A stretch of DNA of 64,000 bases from Ideonella alba (GTDB taxonomy: Bacteria > Pseudomonadota > Gammaproteobacteria > Burkholderiales > Burkholderiaceae_C): NCBI RefSeq assembly GCF_018069875.1, contig NZ_JAGQDF010000017.1, positions 50,200-114,199 of the forward strand. The letters run 5' to 3'. A program made the position numbers and the translations under genes. Below the pieces are notes generated by a model, which did not search any database, had not been told where the DNA came from, and worked only from the letters and a program-made list of their open reading frames with translations. Positions 44,673-53,989 of this stretch are shown here, piece after piece. How positions within the stretch are numbered: position 1 is the stretch's first letter; every line of letters starts with the position of its first letter.

Positions 44673-45500
44673 TCAGGCCGCTTGAGGCGCCTGGCCACGA
44701 GCTGGCGCCCGAGGTGGCCCCCTAACCTGCAGGCCCAAGTGAGCGAGGATCATCGCGATGACTGGTTGCTCGAGGATGACCGCAATGATCTTCAGCTTGC
44801 CGCCGCAACAGGGGCAGTGCTCCACGTCGAGGCCGAACACCCGCTTGAACGGCTTCGCCCAGCTCAGCCGCACCGGGCGGTGGTGCGCACAGTTCGCATC
44901 GCACTCGGCGAGTAGCGCGGCCTGCGCGGGCGCCTCGGCCTCTCACAGCACCACCAGCACGTGCAGCTTGGCGTTGGGCACCAGGACACCATGGAAGAGA
45001 ATTAGATGCAGCCTCGGGCTGGGCACCAGCGCCGCGAGCCGCTCCATGAATTCCAGCGGTGACGTCACTAGATGCGCGGTGCCGTCACGCTACGGAGTCT
45101 TGAGCTTGACCACCACCTTGCCCGCAGCGTTGGTCTGTATACGCTCGTTAGCCAGTGCCGGGCGGGTCATGTAGCGGCACCCAGCGCCTGGCAGTCATCG
45201 GCGCCGCAGCTCACGACTGCGTGCAAACTGAAACCATCGATGTCGGCGCATAGCGATTGCTTGAACTCTGTCGCCTTGGGCATGGCGCCCTGCACCGTCA
45301 GCAACTTCTGTCCGGCGCGCGTGCCGAAGGCGATGCGGCAAGTACACGCTGCATCCTGCAGCGGCCAAACACGTCCTTGACGACTTTCGGCAGGAGGGCG
45401 CCGGTAGCGTCTTGGGCCTAGGCGAAAACGCTCGCGGCGTGCTGCTCACCAGGCGGTACAGCGCTGTTTGCTCCGCGCAGTGACGCTCGTAGTGGACCGT
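44673..45500 (-). pseudogene. IS91-family transposase, degenerate
   Basis: On the minus strand a C-terminal part is well preserved (RLSWAKPFKRVFGLDVEHC, PCCGGKLKIIAVILEQPVI, LAHLGLQ), matching IS91/IS801-type Y2 transposases. Upstream, in several frames, pieces such as RHCAEQTALYRLV and SPLEFMERLAALVPSPRLHL can be found, with a stop codon near 44946 and gaps between them. It is clearly inactive. Its presence between cargo genes and the transfer operon suggests past rearrangement of the region. Confidence 0.75.
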
Positions 45501-46200
45501 GGCGCAAACCGGTGCCCGCTGGGGCTGTTGCACCCTGGCTTGCACGCAAGGCTCCCGAAATGGAGAGCCCGCACGGTCTCAAGCTGTGTTCTGCGCCTCA
45601 ATCGCCCTGAGTGCTACCTGCCGATGGTTGCCCTCGGCTGCGGGGCCACCTTCGGCGGCCTCGATGCATGTGCGACCGACCGCACCGGGGCGTCGAGTTC
45701 ACGGCAGCGGGTGTCGCTGATGGGTCGACTCGAGTCCTCCTTTCTGGCACGGACCGGTCGGTCACAGTGTGGGACTTCCCGGCGACAACTCGGCCGGCTG
45801 CTGTCCTGCCGTTTGCTGACTTTCATGGCGGCGCCGGCCGATAGGTTGGATGTCGGCTTGATGGCGGTCAGCGTGAGCCCGCCTGCCTGCCACCATTGAC
45901 CGCGTACGCTGCATACCCGACCTTAAGCCAGCTCTACCTCCGTGCGGAAGAGACTTGTTTGCCCACACGACACCGCAATGCCGATGACCTGAGCGGAATA
46001 GCTTGGAAGCGGACGAATCTTGGTTTGAGTCGCCCTCGGTTTAGCCGAACTAACCCGCCTGCAAATCTCCGCAACTCAGCCCTGGAGCATTGACAGCCTG
46101 GGTGGCACTTTCCTAGCCTGACCTCCCGGGAATTCTCGGATCGTCCAATCCGGCATCGGGAAGGCGTTTCGCCCACCGACCGGCGTTCGGGAGTGTTGCC
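45501..46200. other. Stretch without a recognised gene
   Basis: About 700 bases with several open frames on both strands but none resembling a known family or having a good ribosome site. Scrambled remnants of the IS91-type element may extend into the left part. Confidence 0.35.
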
Positions 46201-46626
46201 ATGATCACAACGCCGCAGTACCTGCATCCTTTGTCGGAAGTGCACAGCACCGCTGCACAAGGCCCGCGACGCAGCCGCCGCTCGCCGACGTCAACCTTGT
46301 TGAGGAGTACACGACAAGGTCAGCCAAGAGGCATGGTGAAACCACACCGGCAGGCGGCCTCCTCGGTCACGCGGTGTACCAACCAGCTCAACGCAATCTG
46401 GACGAATGAGCAGGCTGGATGCGAGCTTGTCGTCGTAGCCCATGCCACCGGCCTGCACCTGAAGTTCTGCACCTGGCTGATCGCCGGCCCTGCGCTGGAA
46501 CAGAGCTTCGTCGTCCACACCCTCGCCGACTTCGAGCAATGGATGACGACCGCACCGACCAAGTTCGGTCACCCCGTCGCCCACGAAGAGATCAGGAGGT
46601 TCGCCCATGCAAGCCTCACCCGATGA
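46201..46626 (+). CDS. Small hypothetical protein before the LuxR-type regulator
   Basis: A 141-residue frame from ATG 46201 (GGGAG 8 bases upstream). The region after residue 50 (NQLNAIWTNEQAGCELVVV, LHLKFCTWLIAGPALEQSF, TLADFEQWMTTAPTKFG) looks like a real small domain; the Arg/Ser-rich first 45 residues do not, so ATG 46333 (AAGAGG upstream) is an alternative start. It overlaps the regulator start by 20 bases. Family unknown; it may be a small transfer-region regulator or partner protein. Confidence 0.5.
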   Translation: MITTPQYLHPLSEVHSTAAQGPRRSRRSPTSTLLRSTRQGQPRGMVKPHRQAASSVTRCTNQLNAIWTNEQAGCELVVVAHATGLHLKFCTWLIAGPALEQSFVVHTLADFEQWMTTAPTKFGHPVAHEEIRRFAHASLTR

Positions 46627-47374
46627 ATCCGACCGGCCCGTCGACACGCCAGGTCCGTTTCCCCAAGCGTCGGCCCTTGAACTCTGTGAGCTGACCCAGT
46701 CTCTGGTCGTGGCCGACGAGGCGAGCGCTATCGCCGCCCTTGAACTTGCGGCACGCGCGGGGGGCGCCGATGCAGCCCTGTTCGTTTCGGTCATCCCCGA
46801 CGGGGACCATGGCTGGTATCGATCCATGGCTGCCCTGAACGCTGATTGGGGCCATAGAGCCTTGCGCCGGCTGCACAGCGGGACGTGCACCTGGCTTGCG
46901 CATGTCGCCAGGTCGAGCGAACCGCTACTCGTCAAACTTGAAGGCGATGAAGGCGATGCGGCCTTCGATGGTGATGGCCCAGATCGCCACGCTCAACGCG
47001 CGGTATGGCTGATTCCGGCCCCCTCGCCTCGCGAGTCAGATGTGCTGGGGCTGCTGATGCTCGCGGGCAGGAGCGAGCCTCAGCTGGAGCCCACTCACCG
47101 CTTGATGCCGGCCTACAGGGCCCTGGCCCTGGGCTTCGCCGATTGGTTTCAGCGCCGGGGTCGGGATGAACTGATTCGCAGCGCCCACCTGACGGAGCGA
47201 GACCTGGAATTGCTGCGACACGAGTCCATGGGGCATGGCTCCAAGCGAATCGGCGCGGCGCTCGATACCGAGCCCAAGACCATCGACTGCCGCTTCCATC
47301 GGCTCAACATGCGCCTCGGCGTGGCCAATCGCCGTGAAGCCGTGCGCCTATGCCAGCGATACGGCCTGCTTTGA
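46607..47374 (+). CDS. LuxR-family transcriptional regulator
   Basis: A 255-residue regulator with a C-terminal LuxR/GerE helix-turn-helix (residues about 192-252: LTERDLELLRHESMG, SKRIGAALDTEPKTIDCRFH, RLNMRLGVANRREAVRLC). The N-terminal 180 residues match the size of a GAF/autoinducer-binding type sensor domain but the conserved Trp/Asp signature of AHL receptors is not clear. ATG 46607 has AGGAGG 9 bases upstream. It directly precedes the type IV secretion genes, so it probably controls transfer in response to a small molecule (inference). No luxI lies in the window. Confidence 0.8.
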   Translation: MQASPDESDRPVDTPGPFPQASALELCELTQSLVVADEASAIAALELAARAGGADAALFVSVIPDGDHGWYRSMAALNADWGHRALRRLHSGTCTWLAHVARSSEPLLVKLEGDEGDAAFDGDGPDRHAQRAVWLIPAPSPRESDVLGLLMLAGRSEPQLEPTHRLMPAYRALALGFADWFQRRGRDELIRSAHLTERDLELLRHESMGHGSKRIGAALDTEPKTIDCRFHRLNMRLGVANRREAVRLCQRYGLL

Positions 47375-47514
47375 CGTGCCGCCCGCGGGCAGGCGCAAGA
47401 AAGTCGCGCAAATCCAGCAGCCTCCATCGCACCGGCCGAACCTACAGTGACTTCACTGCAAGGCCCCCGGCATCCCGAGTGGTCCTCGCTAGACCAGAGA
47501 GGCAGCACAGCACC

Positions 47515-48081
47515 ATGACTCAGCAGACCCAGCCCACGCCGGGACCCCAGCGCAGAAAAGCTTCTGCGCGCAGGTCCACGGCCAGGCTCGCGATGGCGTG
47601 GGGAGCAACTATCGCCCTTCTCCCCACACCAGCCCGATCCGTGGATGGCTGCCTGGTCCTGCTGTGCTTCGCTGCGCCCAGCTGGCGCGCCGTTCCGCAA
47701 TGCGTGCCGCCCATCCGCCAGGTGCTGCGTGATCTGGCACGCGGCAAGGCCTTCCCGACCTGCGGCATGGCCGGTGCCGGCAACTCGGCCAGCCATGCCT
47801 GGGCCGTTGCACCGCACTACTGCCCGCCCCAGTACACCCGGGTGTTCGATGGCGAGAACGGTCCGATCTACACCTGCGATTACACCGGCGCCGTTTCGGT
47901 ACTGTTCAACGGTCAGCCGTTCACTCGCACCTGGTGGTCCATGGCCGGCGAAACGGTGACCGACTTCAGCCCGGCAGCAAAGGCGCAACTCGGCACCTGG
48001 GACACGCGTTTCGACGAAGACTACGACGCCTGGCTTGCCATGCAGCCTCCCCCGCCGCCGCCTCTGGGCCCGGGCGATTGA
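47515..48081 (+). CDS. Exported protein of the transfer operon, unknown
   Basis: A 188-residue protein. The N-terminus has a long basic region (RRKASARRSTARLAMA) followed by a hydrophobic segment (WGATIALLPTPARSVDG), which fits a signal peptide with extended n-region. The mature part has six or more Cys (CLVLLCFA, PQCVPP, TCGMAG, YCPP, YTCDY), suggesting disulfides, and a Pro-rich tail. ATG 47515 follows a weak GAGAGG site. It begins the virB cluster, 11 bases before virB1. Family not recognised. Confidence 0.65.
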   Translation: MTQQTQPTPGPQRRKASARRSTARLAMAWGATIALLPTPARSVDGCLVLLCFAAPSWRAVPQCVPPIRQVLRDLARGKAFPTCGMAGAGNSASHAWAVAPHYCPPQYTRVFDGENGPIYTCDYTGAVSVLFNGQPFTRTWWSMAGETVTDFSPAAKAQLGTWDTRFDEDYDAWLAMQPPPPPPLGPGD

Positions 48082-48092
48082 GGTGACCCGTC

Positions 48093-48581
48093 ATGGATGC
48101 AGGTACCTTCCTCGCCCTCGCACTTGCCTGCGCCCCGCAGGTGCACGCCGACACGGCCCGCGCCCTGGTCAGCGTCGAGAGCGCCTTCAACCCCTGGGCC
48201 ATCGGCGTCGTCGGCGGGGCCCTGGAGCGACAACCTCGCCATCGCTCGGAGGCTTTGGCCACCGCGAGGGCGCTGCAAGAGGCCGGCTGGAACTTCAGTG
48301 TGGGCCTGGGGCAAATCAACCTGGCCAACTTCGACCGTCTGGGCCTGACACTCGAATCAGCCTTCGAGCCCTGCCTGAACTTGGCTGCCATGCAAACGGT
48401 GCTGGGTGACTGCCTGCACCGGGCGAGCACCACGGCCGTGCGTACCGTTGAACAGGTAGCGCTGCGTCAGGCCCTGTCCTGCTACTACAGCGGCAACTTC
48501 ACCACCGGCTTCCATCAGGGCTACGTTCGCAAGGTCGTCAGCGCCGTGCGCGCAGTTCCCACCCTCCCACCGAAGGAATGA
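48093..48581 (+). CDS. virB1: VirB1-like lytic transglycosylase
   Basis: A 162-residue periplasmic lytic transglycosylase of type IV secretion systems, opening the peptidoglycan for assembly. The catalytic Glu is in ALVSVESAFNPWAIG (E29), followed by SVGLGQINLANF and a C-terminal ALSCYYSGN, the SLT-fold signature motifs. The short hydrophobic start (TFLALALACAPQ) may be a signal or anchor. Its stop overlaps the ATG region of virB2. Confidence 0.92.
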   Translation: MDAGTFLALALACAPQVHADTARALVSVESAFNPWAIGVVGGALERQPRHRSEALATARALQEAGWNFSVGLGQINLANFDRLGLTLESAFEPCLNLAAMQTVLGDCLHRASTTAVRTVEQVALRQALSCYYSGNFTTGFHQGYVRKVVSAVRAVPTLPPKE

Positions 48582-48583
48582 GC

Positions 48584-48874
48584 ATGAGACCTCCTGACTT
48601 GATCCAACGCGCCGTCCCGGCCGTTGTCACCGTCCTCCTGGGCATGCTGTCGGCGTCCGCAAGGGCCGATGGCTTCGACAAGATCAACACAACGGTCACC
48701 AATGTCAACAACATCCTGGTCACGATCTCAGTTGCCGTGGTCACGATCTCGATCATCTGGGCTGGCTTCAAGATGATCTTCCAGGGCGCCCGGCTGGCCG
48801 ATGTGGCCAACGTGCTGTTCGGCGGCACCCTGGTCGGCGGCGCGGCGGCATTCGCCAGCTACATCGTCTCCTGA
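48584..48874 (+). CDS. virB2: VirB2-like major pilin
   Basis: A 96-residue prepilin: a signal peptide ending ASARAD (about residue 25), then two hydrophobic helices (ILVTISVAVVTISIIWAGF and ADVANVLFGGTLVGGAAAFASYIV) separated by a short positively charged loop, the standard VirB2 form. ATG 48584 is preferred because AAGGA lies 7 bases upstream; ATG 48578 overlaps the virB1 stop and is also possible. Confidence 0.92.
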   Translation: MRPPDLIQRAVPAVVTVLLGMLSASARADGFDKINTTVTNVNNILVTISVAVVTISIIWAGFKMIFQGARLADVANVLFGGTLVGGAAAFASYIVS

Positions 48875-48893
48875 CCTCCTGCAGGGCGCCGCC

Positions 48894-49226
48894 ATGCACG
48901 CCGAGACCATCTACAAGGGGGCCACCCGCCCGGCCATGAAACTGGGCATTCCCCTGGTGCCGATGGTGGTGCTGTTCGGCAGCGGCATGCTGCTGATCAT
49001 GTGGGGCGGCATCCTGGTGAGTTGGTGGGTTGCCCTGAGTGTGGTGGTGGCCATCGTTCCCGCGCTGCTGTGGATGCGCTTCGTCACCGCAAAGGACGAC
49101 CAGCGCTTCCGACAGATGTTCGTCGCCCTGAGGCTGCGGCTGTACGACCGCAACCGCCGCTTCTGGCACGCCCGCAGCTACTCCCCCCATGCCTACCGAG
49201 GAGCCCGAGATGCTTGGCATGTCTGA
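48894..49226 (+). CDS. virB3: VirB3-like inner-membrane protein
   Basis: A 110-residue protein with the VirB3 profile: an N-terminal IYKGATRPAMKLGIPLVP motif, one to two hydrophobic helices (VVLFGSGMLLIMWG, LSVVVAIVPALLW) and a basic C-terminus (LRLRLYDRNRRFW). ATG 48894 is used. The last 38 bases overlap the virB4 start. Confidence 0.92.
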   Translation: MHAETIYKGATRPAMKLGIPLVPMVVLFGSGMLLIMWGGILVSWWVALSVVVAIVPALLWMRFVTAKDDQRFRQMFVALRLRLYDRNRRFWHARSYSPHAYRGARDAWHV

Positions 49227-51726
49227 ACACCCCAGAGCCCCCACTGCCCAAGCGCGCCCCGGCGGCCACCAGCTGCGTCCGCGCCTGTGGAACCGTGCCC
49301 TGGCGGAGAACCCCTTGGCGCGCTTTATCCCCTTCTCGTCGCAGGTCAGCCCGCATGACGTGATCACCCGCGGGGGCGACTACCTGCGGGTCTGGCGGCT
49401 GGACGGCGTGCCCTTCGAGTGCGCCGATGAACACCAGATCACCGAGCGACACGAAGCCATGTGCAGTCTGCTGCGCAATCTGGCGGGCGGCCAGTGGGCA
49501 GTCTGGACGCATCGCCTGCACCAGCTGGTCGAGGACAGACTGCAGGATCCACCAGAGCCTGGCTTCGCCCGCGACCTGTCCGGGGCCTACCAGGCCAAGC
49601 TGGGGGAGCGGCCGATGATGAGCAACGAGCTCTACCTGACGCTGGTCTACCGCCCCAATGCCTCGCGGGTGAGCCGAGCCCTGCAGCCTAGGCAGCGCAC
49701 CCGAGCCGCCATCGCTGAGGCCCAGGCCCAGGCGCTGCGGGTGATGGAGGAACGCACCGCCCTGGTCGGCCGTGTGCTGCGAGGCTTTGGCCCGGAGCTG
49801 CTGGGAACGAGGGAGCAGCAGGGCCGCACCTACTCCGAGGTGGCTGAGTTTCTCGGCTTCCTGGTCAACGGCTGGTGGCGGCCGATTCCGATGACGGCGG
49901 GGCCGCTGTACCGCACTCTGCCGACCACGCGGCTGTCCTTCGGCGGCGACAAGCTGGAACTGCGGCAGGGGGACCAACGGCGATACGCCGCCCTGGTGGA
50001 CATCAAGGAGTACGCCGACGCCGTCGAGCCCGGCACCCTCAATGCACTGCTGTACGAGGACAGCGAGTTCATCGAGACGCAGAGCTTCTCCATCCTGCCC
50101 CGCCGCGAAGCCATGCGCGCGCTGGAGCTGCAGCGCGACCAGTTGATCGCCAGTGACGACGCGGTGGCCAGCCAGGTGGCGGAGATGGATGGGGCGCTGA
50201 ACGACCTGGGCGACGGCCAGTTCTGCATGGGCGAGTACCACTACAGCCTGGTTGTGTTCGGCCAGGCGGGCCACGGCAGCGTGACCGATGCCGGACGCCG
50301 CGCGGCTCAGGCCATTGGCGCCGTCGGCGAGGCCTCCAGCCTGCAGATGGCCCCGGTGGACCTGGTGGCCGACGCCGCCTGGTTTGCGCAGATGCCGGGC
50401 AACTGGCAGTGGCGGCCTCGGGACGCCAAGCTCAGCTCACGTGCCTTCGCGGCCCTTGCCAGTGGCCACAACTTCGCCCGCGGCAAGCGTGACGGCAACC
50501 CTTGGGGTGAGGCCCTCGCCCTGTTGCGCACCCCCTCCGGCCAGCCCTTCTACCTGAACCTGCACAGCAGCCCGGAGGGCGAAGACTCGGCCGACAAGAA
50601 ACTGCCGGGCAACACGCTGATCATCGGCTCCACCGGGGTGGGCAAGACGACGCTGGAGATGTTCCTGCTGACGCTGACGCGCAAGTGGAACCCCGCGCCG
50701 CGGCTGGTGCTGTTCGATCTGGACCGGGGCTGCGAGATCGCCATCCGCGCCCTGGGTGGACGGTACTTCACGCTTGAAGCCGGCAAGCCCACGCACCTGA
50801 ACCCGCTGCGGTTCGAACCCACGCCGGCGCGGATCCAGTTCTGGGAGCAGTTGGTCCGCACCTGCATCGCCACGCCCGCCCTGCCCTTGCTGCCGGCCGA
50901 CGAACGCGCCATCGCCGAGGCCGTCAGGGCCGTGGCGATGATGCCGGCGCCGCTGCGCCGCTTCTCCACCGTCCAGCAGAACCTGCCCAAGTCCGGCGAG
51001 AACAGCCTCTACGAGCGGCTGGGCCGCTGGTGTGAGGGGGGCGCGCTGGGCTGGGTGTTCGATGGCGATCGCGCGACGGGCGACAACCGCCTGGTTGATC
51101 TTCAAGCCGCCCAAGTCATCGGCTTCGATTCCACCGAGTTCCTGGACCTGCCCGAGGTGCGCACGCCGGTGATGATGGTCCTGCTGCAGATGATGGAGGA
51201 ACTCGTCAACGGCGAGCGGCTGATCTACGTGATCTCAGAATTCTGGAAGGCGCTGGACCACGAAATCTTCAGCGACTTCGCCAAGCAGAAGCAGAAGACC
51301 ATTCGCAAGCAGAACGGCCTGGGCATCTTCGATACCCAGAGCCCGTCCGACGTGCTGCGGCACCCGATCGGCCGCACGATGGTCGAGCAGAGTGTCACCA
51401 AGATCTTCCTGGCCAACCCGGAGGCGGTGCGCGAGGAGTACGTCGACGGCTTTGGTCTGACCCAGGCCGAGTTCGACATCGTTCGCAGCCTGGGCGCTCA
51501 GGGTGGCCGGCGGTTCCTGATCAAGCAGGGGCACGCCAGCGCCGTCTGCGAGCTGGACCTCTCGGGCCTGGACGACTTCATCACCGTGCTCTCGGCCACC
51601 ACCGACAACGTCACCCTGCTGGACGCTATTCGCGAACGGCATGGCAACGATCCGTCTCAGTGGCTTCCGGTTCTGCTAGCCGAAGTTCAAGATCGCAGGC
51701 TTCGCAACGCTGGGAGAGCTGCATGA
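49189..51726 (+). CDS. virB4: VirB4-like secretion ATPase
   Basis: The 845-residue ATPase that powers pilus biogenesis and substrate transfer. Walker A is GSTGVGKTT (about residues 480-488), Walker B LIYVISEFWKAL with a Glu-rich following helix, and the RecA-like motif FDTQSPSDVL further on. The N-terminal domain (NEHQITERHEAM-type region, LRNLAGGQWAVWTHRLHQL) matches the CagE/VirB4 N-domain. Its stop overlaps the start of the next small gene by ATGA. Confidence 0.95.
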   Translation: MPTEEPEMLGMSEHPRAPTAQARPGGHQLRPRLWNRALAENPLARFIPFSSQVSPHDVITRGGDYLRVWRLDGVPFECADEHQITERHEAMCSLLRNLAGGQWAVWTHRLHQLVEDRLQDPPEPGFARDLSGAYQAKLGERPMMSNELYLTLVYRPNASRVSRALQPRQRTRAAIAEAQAQALRVMEERTALVGRVLRGFGPELLGTREQQGRTYSEVAEFLGFLVNGWWRPIPMTAGPLYRTLPTTRLSFGGDKLELRQGDQRRYAALVDIKEYADAVEPGTLNALLYEDSEFIETQSFSILPRREAMRALELQRDQLIASDDAVASQVAEMDGALNDLGDGQFCMGEYHYSLVVFGQAGHGSVTDAGRRAAQAIGAVGEASSLQMAPVDLVADAAWFAQMPGNWQWRPRDAKLSSRAFAALASGHNFARGKRDGNPWGEALALLRTPSGQPFYLNLHSSPEGEDSADKKLPGNTLIIGSTGVGKTTLEMFLLTLTRKWNPAPRLVLFDLDRGCEIAIRALGGRYFTLEAGKPTHLNPLRFEPTPARIQFWEQLVRTCIATPALPLLPADERAIAEAVRAVAMMPAPLRRFSTVQQNLPKSGENSLYERLGRWCEGGALGWVFDGDRATGDNRLVDLQAAQVIGFDSTEFLDLPEVRTPVMMVLLQMMEELVNGERLIYVISEFWKALDHEIFSDFAKQKQKTIRKQNGLGIFDTQSPSDVLRHPIGRTMVEQSVTKIFLANPEAVREEYVDGFGLTQAEFDIVRSLGAQGGRRFLIKQGHASAVCELDLSGLDDFITVLSATTDNVTLLDAIRERHGNDPSQWLPVLLAEVQDRRLRNAGRAA

Positions 51727-52130
51727 AGACCTATTGCAAAGTCGTGGCGGTGGCCGTGCTGGCGTTGGTCGGCACCGGTGCCAGCGCCCAGTTCGTCAAC
51801 GGCAACGAGGCCGTCAACGTGATGCCGGATGGAACGCGGCGGGTGGAGACCCCACCGCTTCCGGCAGCCACCTTGGCGGCACCCTGTGCTGCAGACAAAC
51901 CAGCATGCACGGCCAGCGGATGGCGGATGGTCGAGACGGCTGAGGGTCTTCGCGAATGCACGGAGATCTACGCTCGGCCCGGCACCTGTCGCCCCTCAAC
52001 CTTCGGCGCAGACAAGCGGCCCAGGCTGTGGATCGTGAAGCTTCGCGGCCAGTGGATGCAGTGTCAGTTCCCGGACATCAGCAGCAAGTGTGTGAGCACC
52101 AAGGCGCTGCCCTACAGTGCGGTGCAGTGA
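51723..52130 (+). CDS. Small secreted protein between virB4 and virB6
   Basis: A 135-residue exported protein with a signal peptide (residues 1-23, ending GASAQ) and six Cys in the mature part (APCAADKPACT, RECTEIYARPGTC, QCQFPDISSKC), probably as disulfides. The Cys-rich WRMVETAEGLRECTEIY block suggests a periplasmic binding or stabilising role. It overlaps virB4 by ATGA and precedes virB6. It occupies a slot where some systems have VirB7 or entry-exclusion proteins, but no lipobox is present. Family not recognised. Confidence 0.65.
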   Translation: MKTYCKVVAVAVLALVGTGASAQFVNGNEAVNVMPDGTRRVETPPLPAATLAAPCAADKPACTASGWRMVETAEGLRECTEIYARPGTCRPSTFGADKRPRLWIVKLRGQWMQCQFPDISSKCVSTKALPYSAVQ

Positions 52131-52143
52131 TCGAGGTGATGCC

Positions 52144-53190
52144 ATGTTCACCTGGGTTGGATCGCAGTTCGACGGTGTGCTGAACACCTACGTGCTCGGC
52201 GTCGTCTCAACGCTGATGGCCGGGATTGCTCCTATCGCCTTGAGCACCATGACCTTGTGGGTGGCGCTCTACGGCTGGGCTGTGCTTCGCAACGAGGTGT
52301 CGGAGACCGTGCCGGTCTTCCTGTGGAAGATCTTCAAGATCGGCCTCGTGTTCGCCTTTGCGCTGCAGTCCAGCGTCTACATCAGCAACGTTTCAGAAGC
52401 GGCCAACGCACTGGCTACGGGTGTCGCTGCAACTTTTCTTCCGTCAGTCGCCAACCAGACGACGATCACATCACCCTACGCCATCCTCGACGCCTTCAAC
52501 GACAAGGCCGGCCAATTGGTGCTTGATCTTCTGAAGGAGGCCGGCATCACCCGACTCGATCTGGTATTTGCCGCAGTGGTCACGGCACTTGGGAACGTTG
52601 TCTTTCTGTGCGTCGCTCTGTTCGTAGTGACGCTGTCCAAGGTGTTCCTGACTTTTGTGATCGCAGTGGGACCGTTGTTCGTGCTGTGCCTGGCCTGGCG
52701 GCCCACCATGCGGTTCTTCGACAGCTGGCTGTCGATGCTTCTGAACGCTGTCGTTCTGACCTGGTTCGCCTTTTTCGCACTTGGGCTGAGCGCCTACATG
52801 GGTGATGCACTGGTCCAGACCATCCAGGACCAGGGTGGCTTCCTCGGCCCCACCTTCAACGTCGTCGGCGAAAGCCTCAAATACTGCGTCGTGATGACCC
52901 TGATGGCCATCATCTGCTTTCAGGCGCCGAGCCTGGCCTCCGCGCTCACCGGCGGCGCTGCGGTGCAGCAGGGCATTCAGATGATCCAGAACGCGATGAT
53001 GGTTTCCGGTCTGCGCTCGGCCTCCGCGGCGCGCAGTTCCGGGGCCTTGGGTTCGGCCGGTGGCGTCATCCAGGCGGGCACCGGCCTGCCCTACGCCGCG
53101 GGCCGGGCCGCTCAGGCAGCGGCGCGACACGGCTACGGCAAGGTGCGCGCTGCGGCCTACAAGCTCGCCGCGCTGCGCGGTCGGGCCTGA
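52144..53190 (+). CDS. virB6: VirB6-like polytopic channel protein
   Basis: A 348-residue inner-membrane protein with five to six hydrophobic segments, including TLMAGIAPIALSTMTLWVALYG near the N-terminus and LFVLCLAWRPTMRFFDSW, a recognisable TrbL/VirB6 motif. ATG 52144 follows GAGGTG. The C-terminal 60 residues are Ala/Gly-rich with charged residues. It forms part of the inner-membrane substrate channel. Confidence 0.92.
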   Translation: MFTWVGSQFDGVLNTYVLGVVSTLMAGIAPIALSTMTLWVALYGWAVLRNEVSETVPVFLWKIFKIGLVFAFALQSSVYISNVSEAANALATGVAATFLPSVANQTTITSPYAILDAFNDKAGQLVLDLLKEAGITRLDLVFAAVVTALGNVVFLCVALFVVTLSKVFLTFVIAVGPLFVLCLAWRPTMRFFDSWLSMLLNAVVLTWFAFFALGLSAYMGDALVQTIQDQGGFLGPTFNVVGESLKYCVVMTLMAIICFQAPSLASALTGGAAVQQGIQMIQNAMMVSGLRSASAARSSGALGSAGGVIQAGTGLPYAAGRAAQAAARHGYGKVRAAAYKLAALRGRA

Positions 53191-53216
53191 CCTCACCCTG
53201 GCACAGGAGCATCCCC

Positions 53217-53912
53217 ATGCAAGTTCGTCAGACACTGGCCGCCGTCCTCCTCGCCGGCTTCAGCACCTTCGGCGTGCGCGCCCAGGGTATTCCGGTCATC
53301 GATGTCGCGAACCTGGCGCAGACGGTGCAGCAGGTGATCAACGACATCGCGGCGATCAACAACCAGGTGCAGCAGATCACCCAGTTGCAGGGGCAGCTCG
53401 ACAGCATCAACGGCCTGCGCAACCTGGGCAACGTCTTCAACAACCCGCAGTTGAAGAACTACGTGCCGGCCGAGGCCTACACCTATCTCAATGCCGTCAC
53501 CGACTCAGGCTATGCCGGCCTGAACAGCACGGCCAAGGCGCTGCGCGACGCGGGCATGCTCTACAACTGCATGGATCTGAGCGGCGCCGCCCGCACGGGC
53601 TGCCAGGCCTCCCTGGCCCAGCCGTATCAGCACAAGGGCCTGCTGCAGGACGCGATGAAGTCTGCCGCCGGGCGGCTGGCGCAGATCCAGTCGCTGATGG
53701 GCCAGATCAATGCCACTACCGACCAGAAGGCGGTGCAGGAGATCCAGGCCCGCATCGGCGCCGAAAACGCCTTGCTGGCCCACGAGATGTCCCAGGTGCA
53801 GATGCTGCAGGGCATGGCCGACAGTGAAGAGCGCATCGCCCGATCCCGCGAGCGAGAGCGCCAGTACCAGATGCTCACCCGAACCGGCAAGGTGGCCGAC
53901 TACCTGCCCTAG
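53217..53912 (+). CDS. virB5: VirB5-like minor pilus protein
   Basis: A 231-residue exported protein: signal peptide to about residue 23 (GVRAQ), then a Gln-rich helical region (NNQVQQITQLQGQLDSI) and the C-terminal coiled coil (RIARSRERERQYQML) typical of VirB5, which caps the pilus tip. A Cys pair (YNCMDLSGAARTGCQ) may stabilise it. In this operon virB5 follows virB6, an order seen in several conjugative plasmids. Confidence 0.9.
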   Translation: MQVRQTLAAVLLAGFSTFGVRAQGIPVIDVANLAQTVQQVINDIAAINNQVQQITQLQGQLDSINGLRNLGNVFNNPQLKNYVPAEAYTYLNAVTDSGYAGLNSTAKALRDAGMLYNCMDLSGAARTGCQASLAQPYQHKGLLQDAMKSAAGRLAQIQSLMGQINATTDQKAVQEIQARIGAENALLAHEMSQVQMLQGMADSEERIARSRERERQYQMLTRTGKVADYLP

Positions 53913-53989
53913 CGTCGATCACCGAACTCCGTTCCCGGAACCCGCTGCGCTGAATCACTGCACCCGGCACAGCCCCAAGGAGACCACCG

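Noticed and set aside
49084..50274. Minus-strand frame opposite virB3/virB4
   Set aside because: It overlaps confirmed virB genes and shows no family features.
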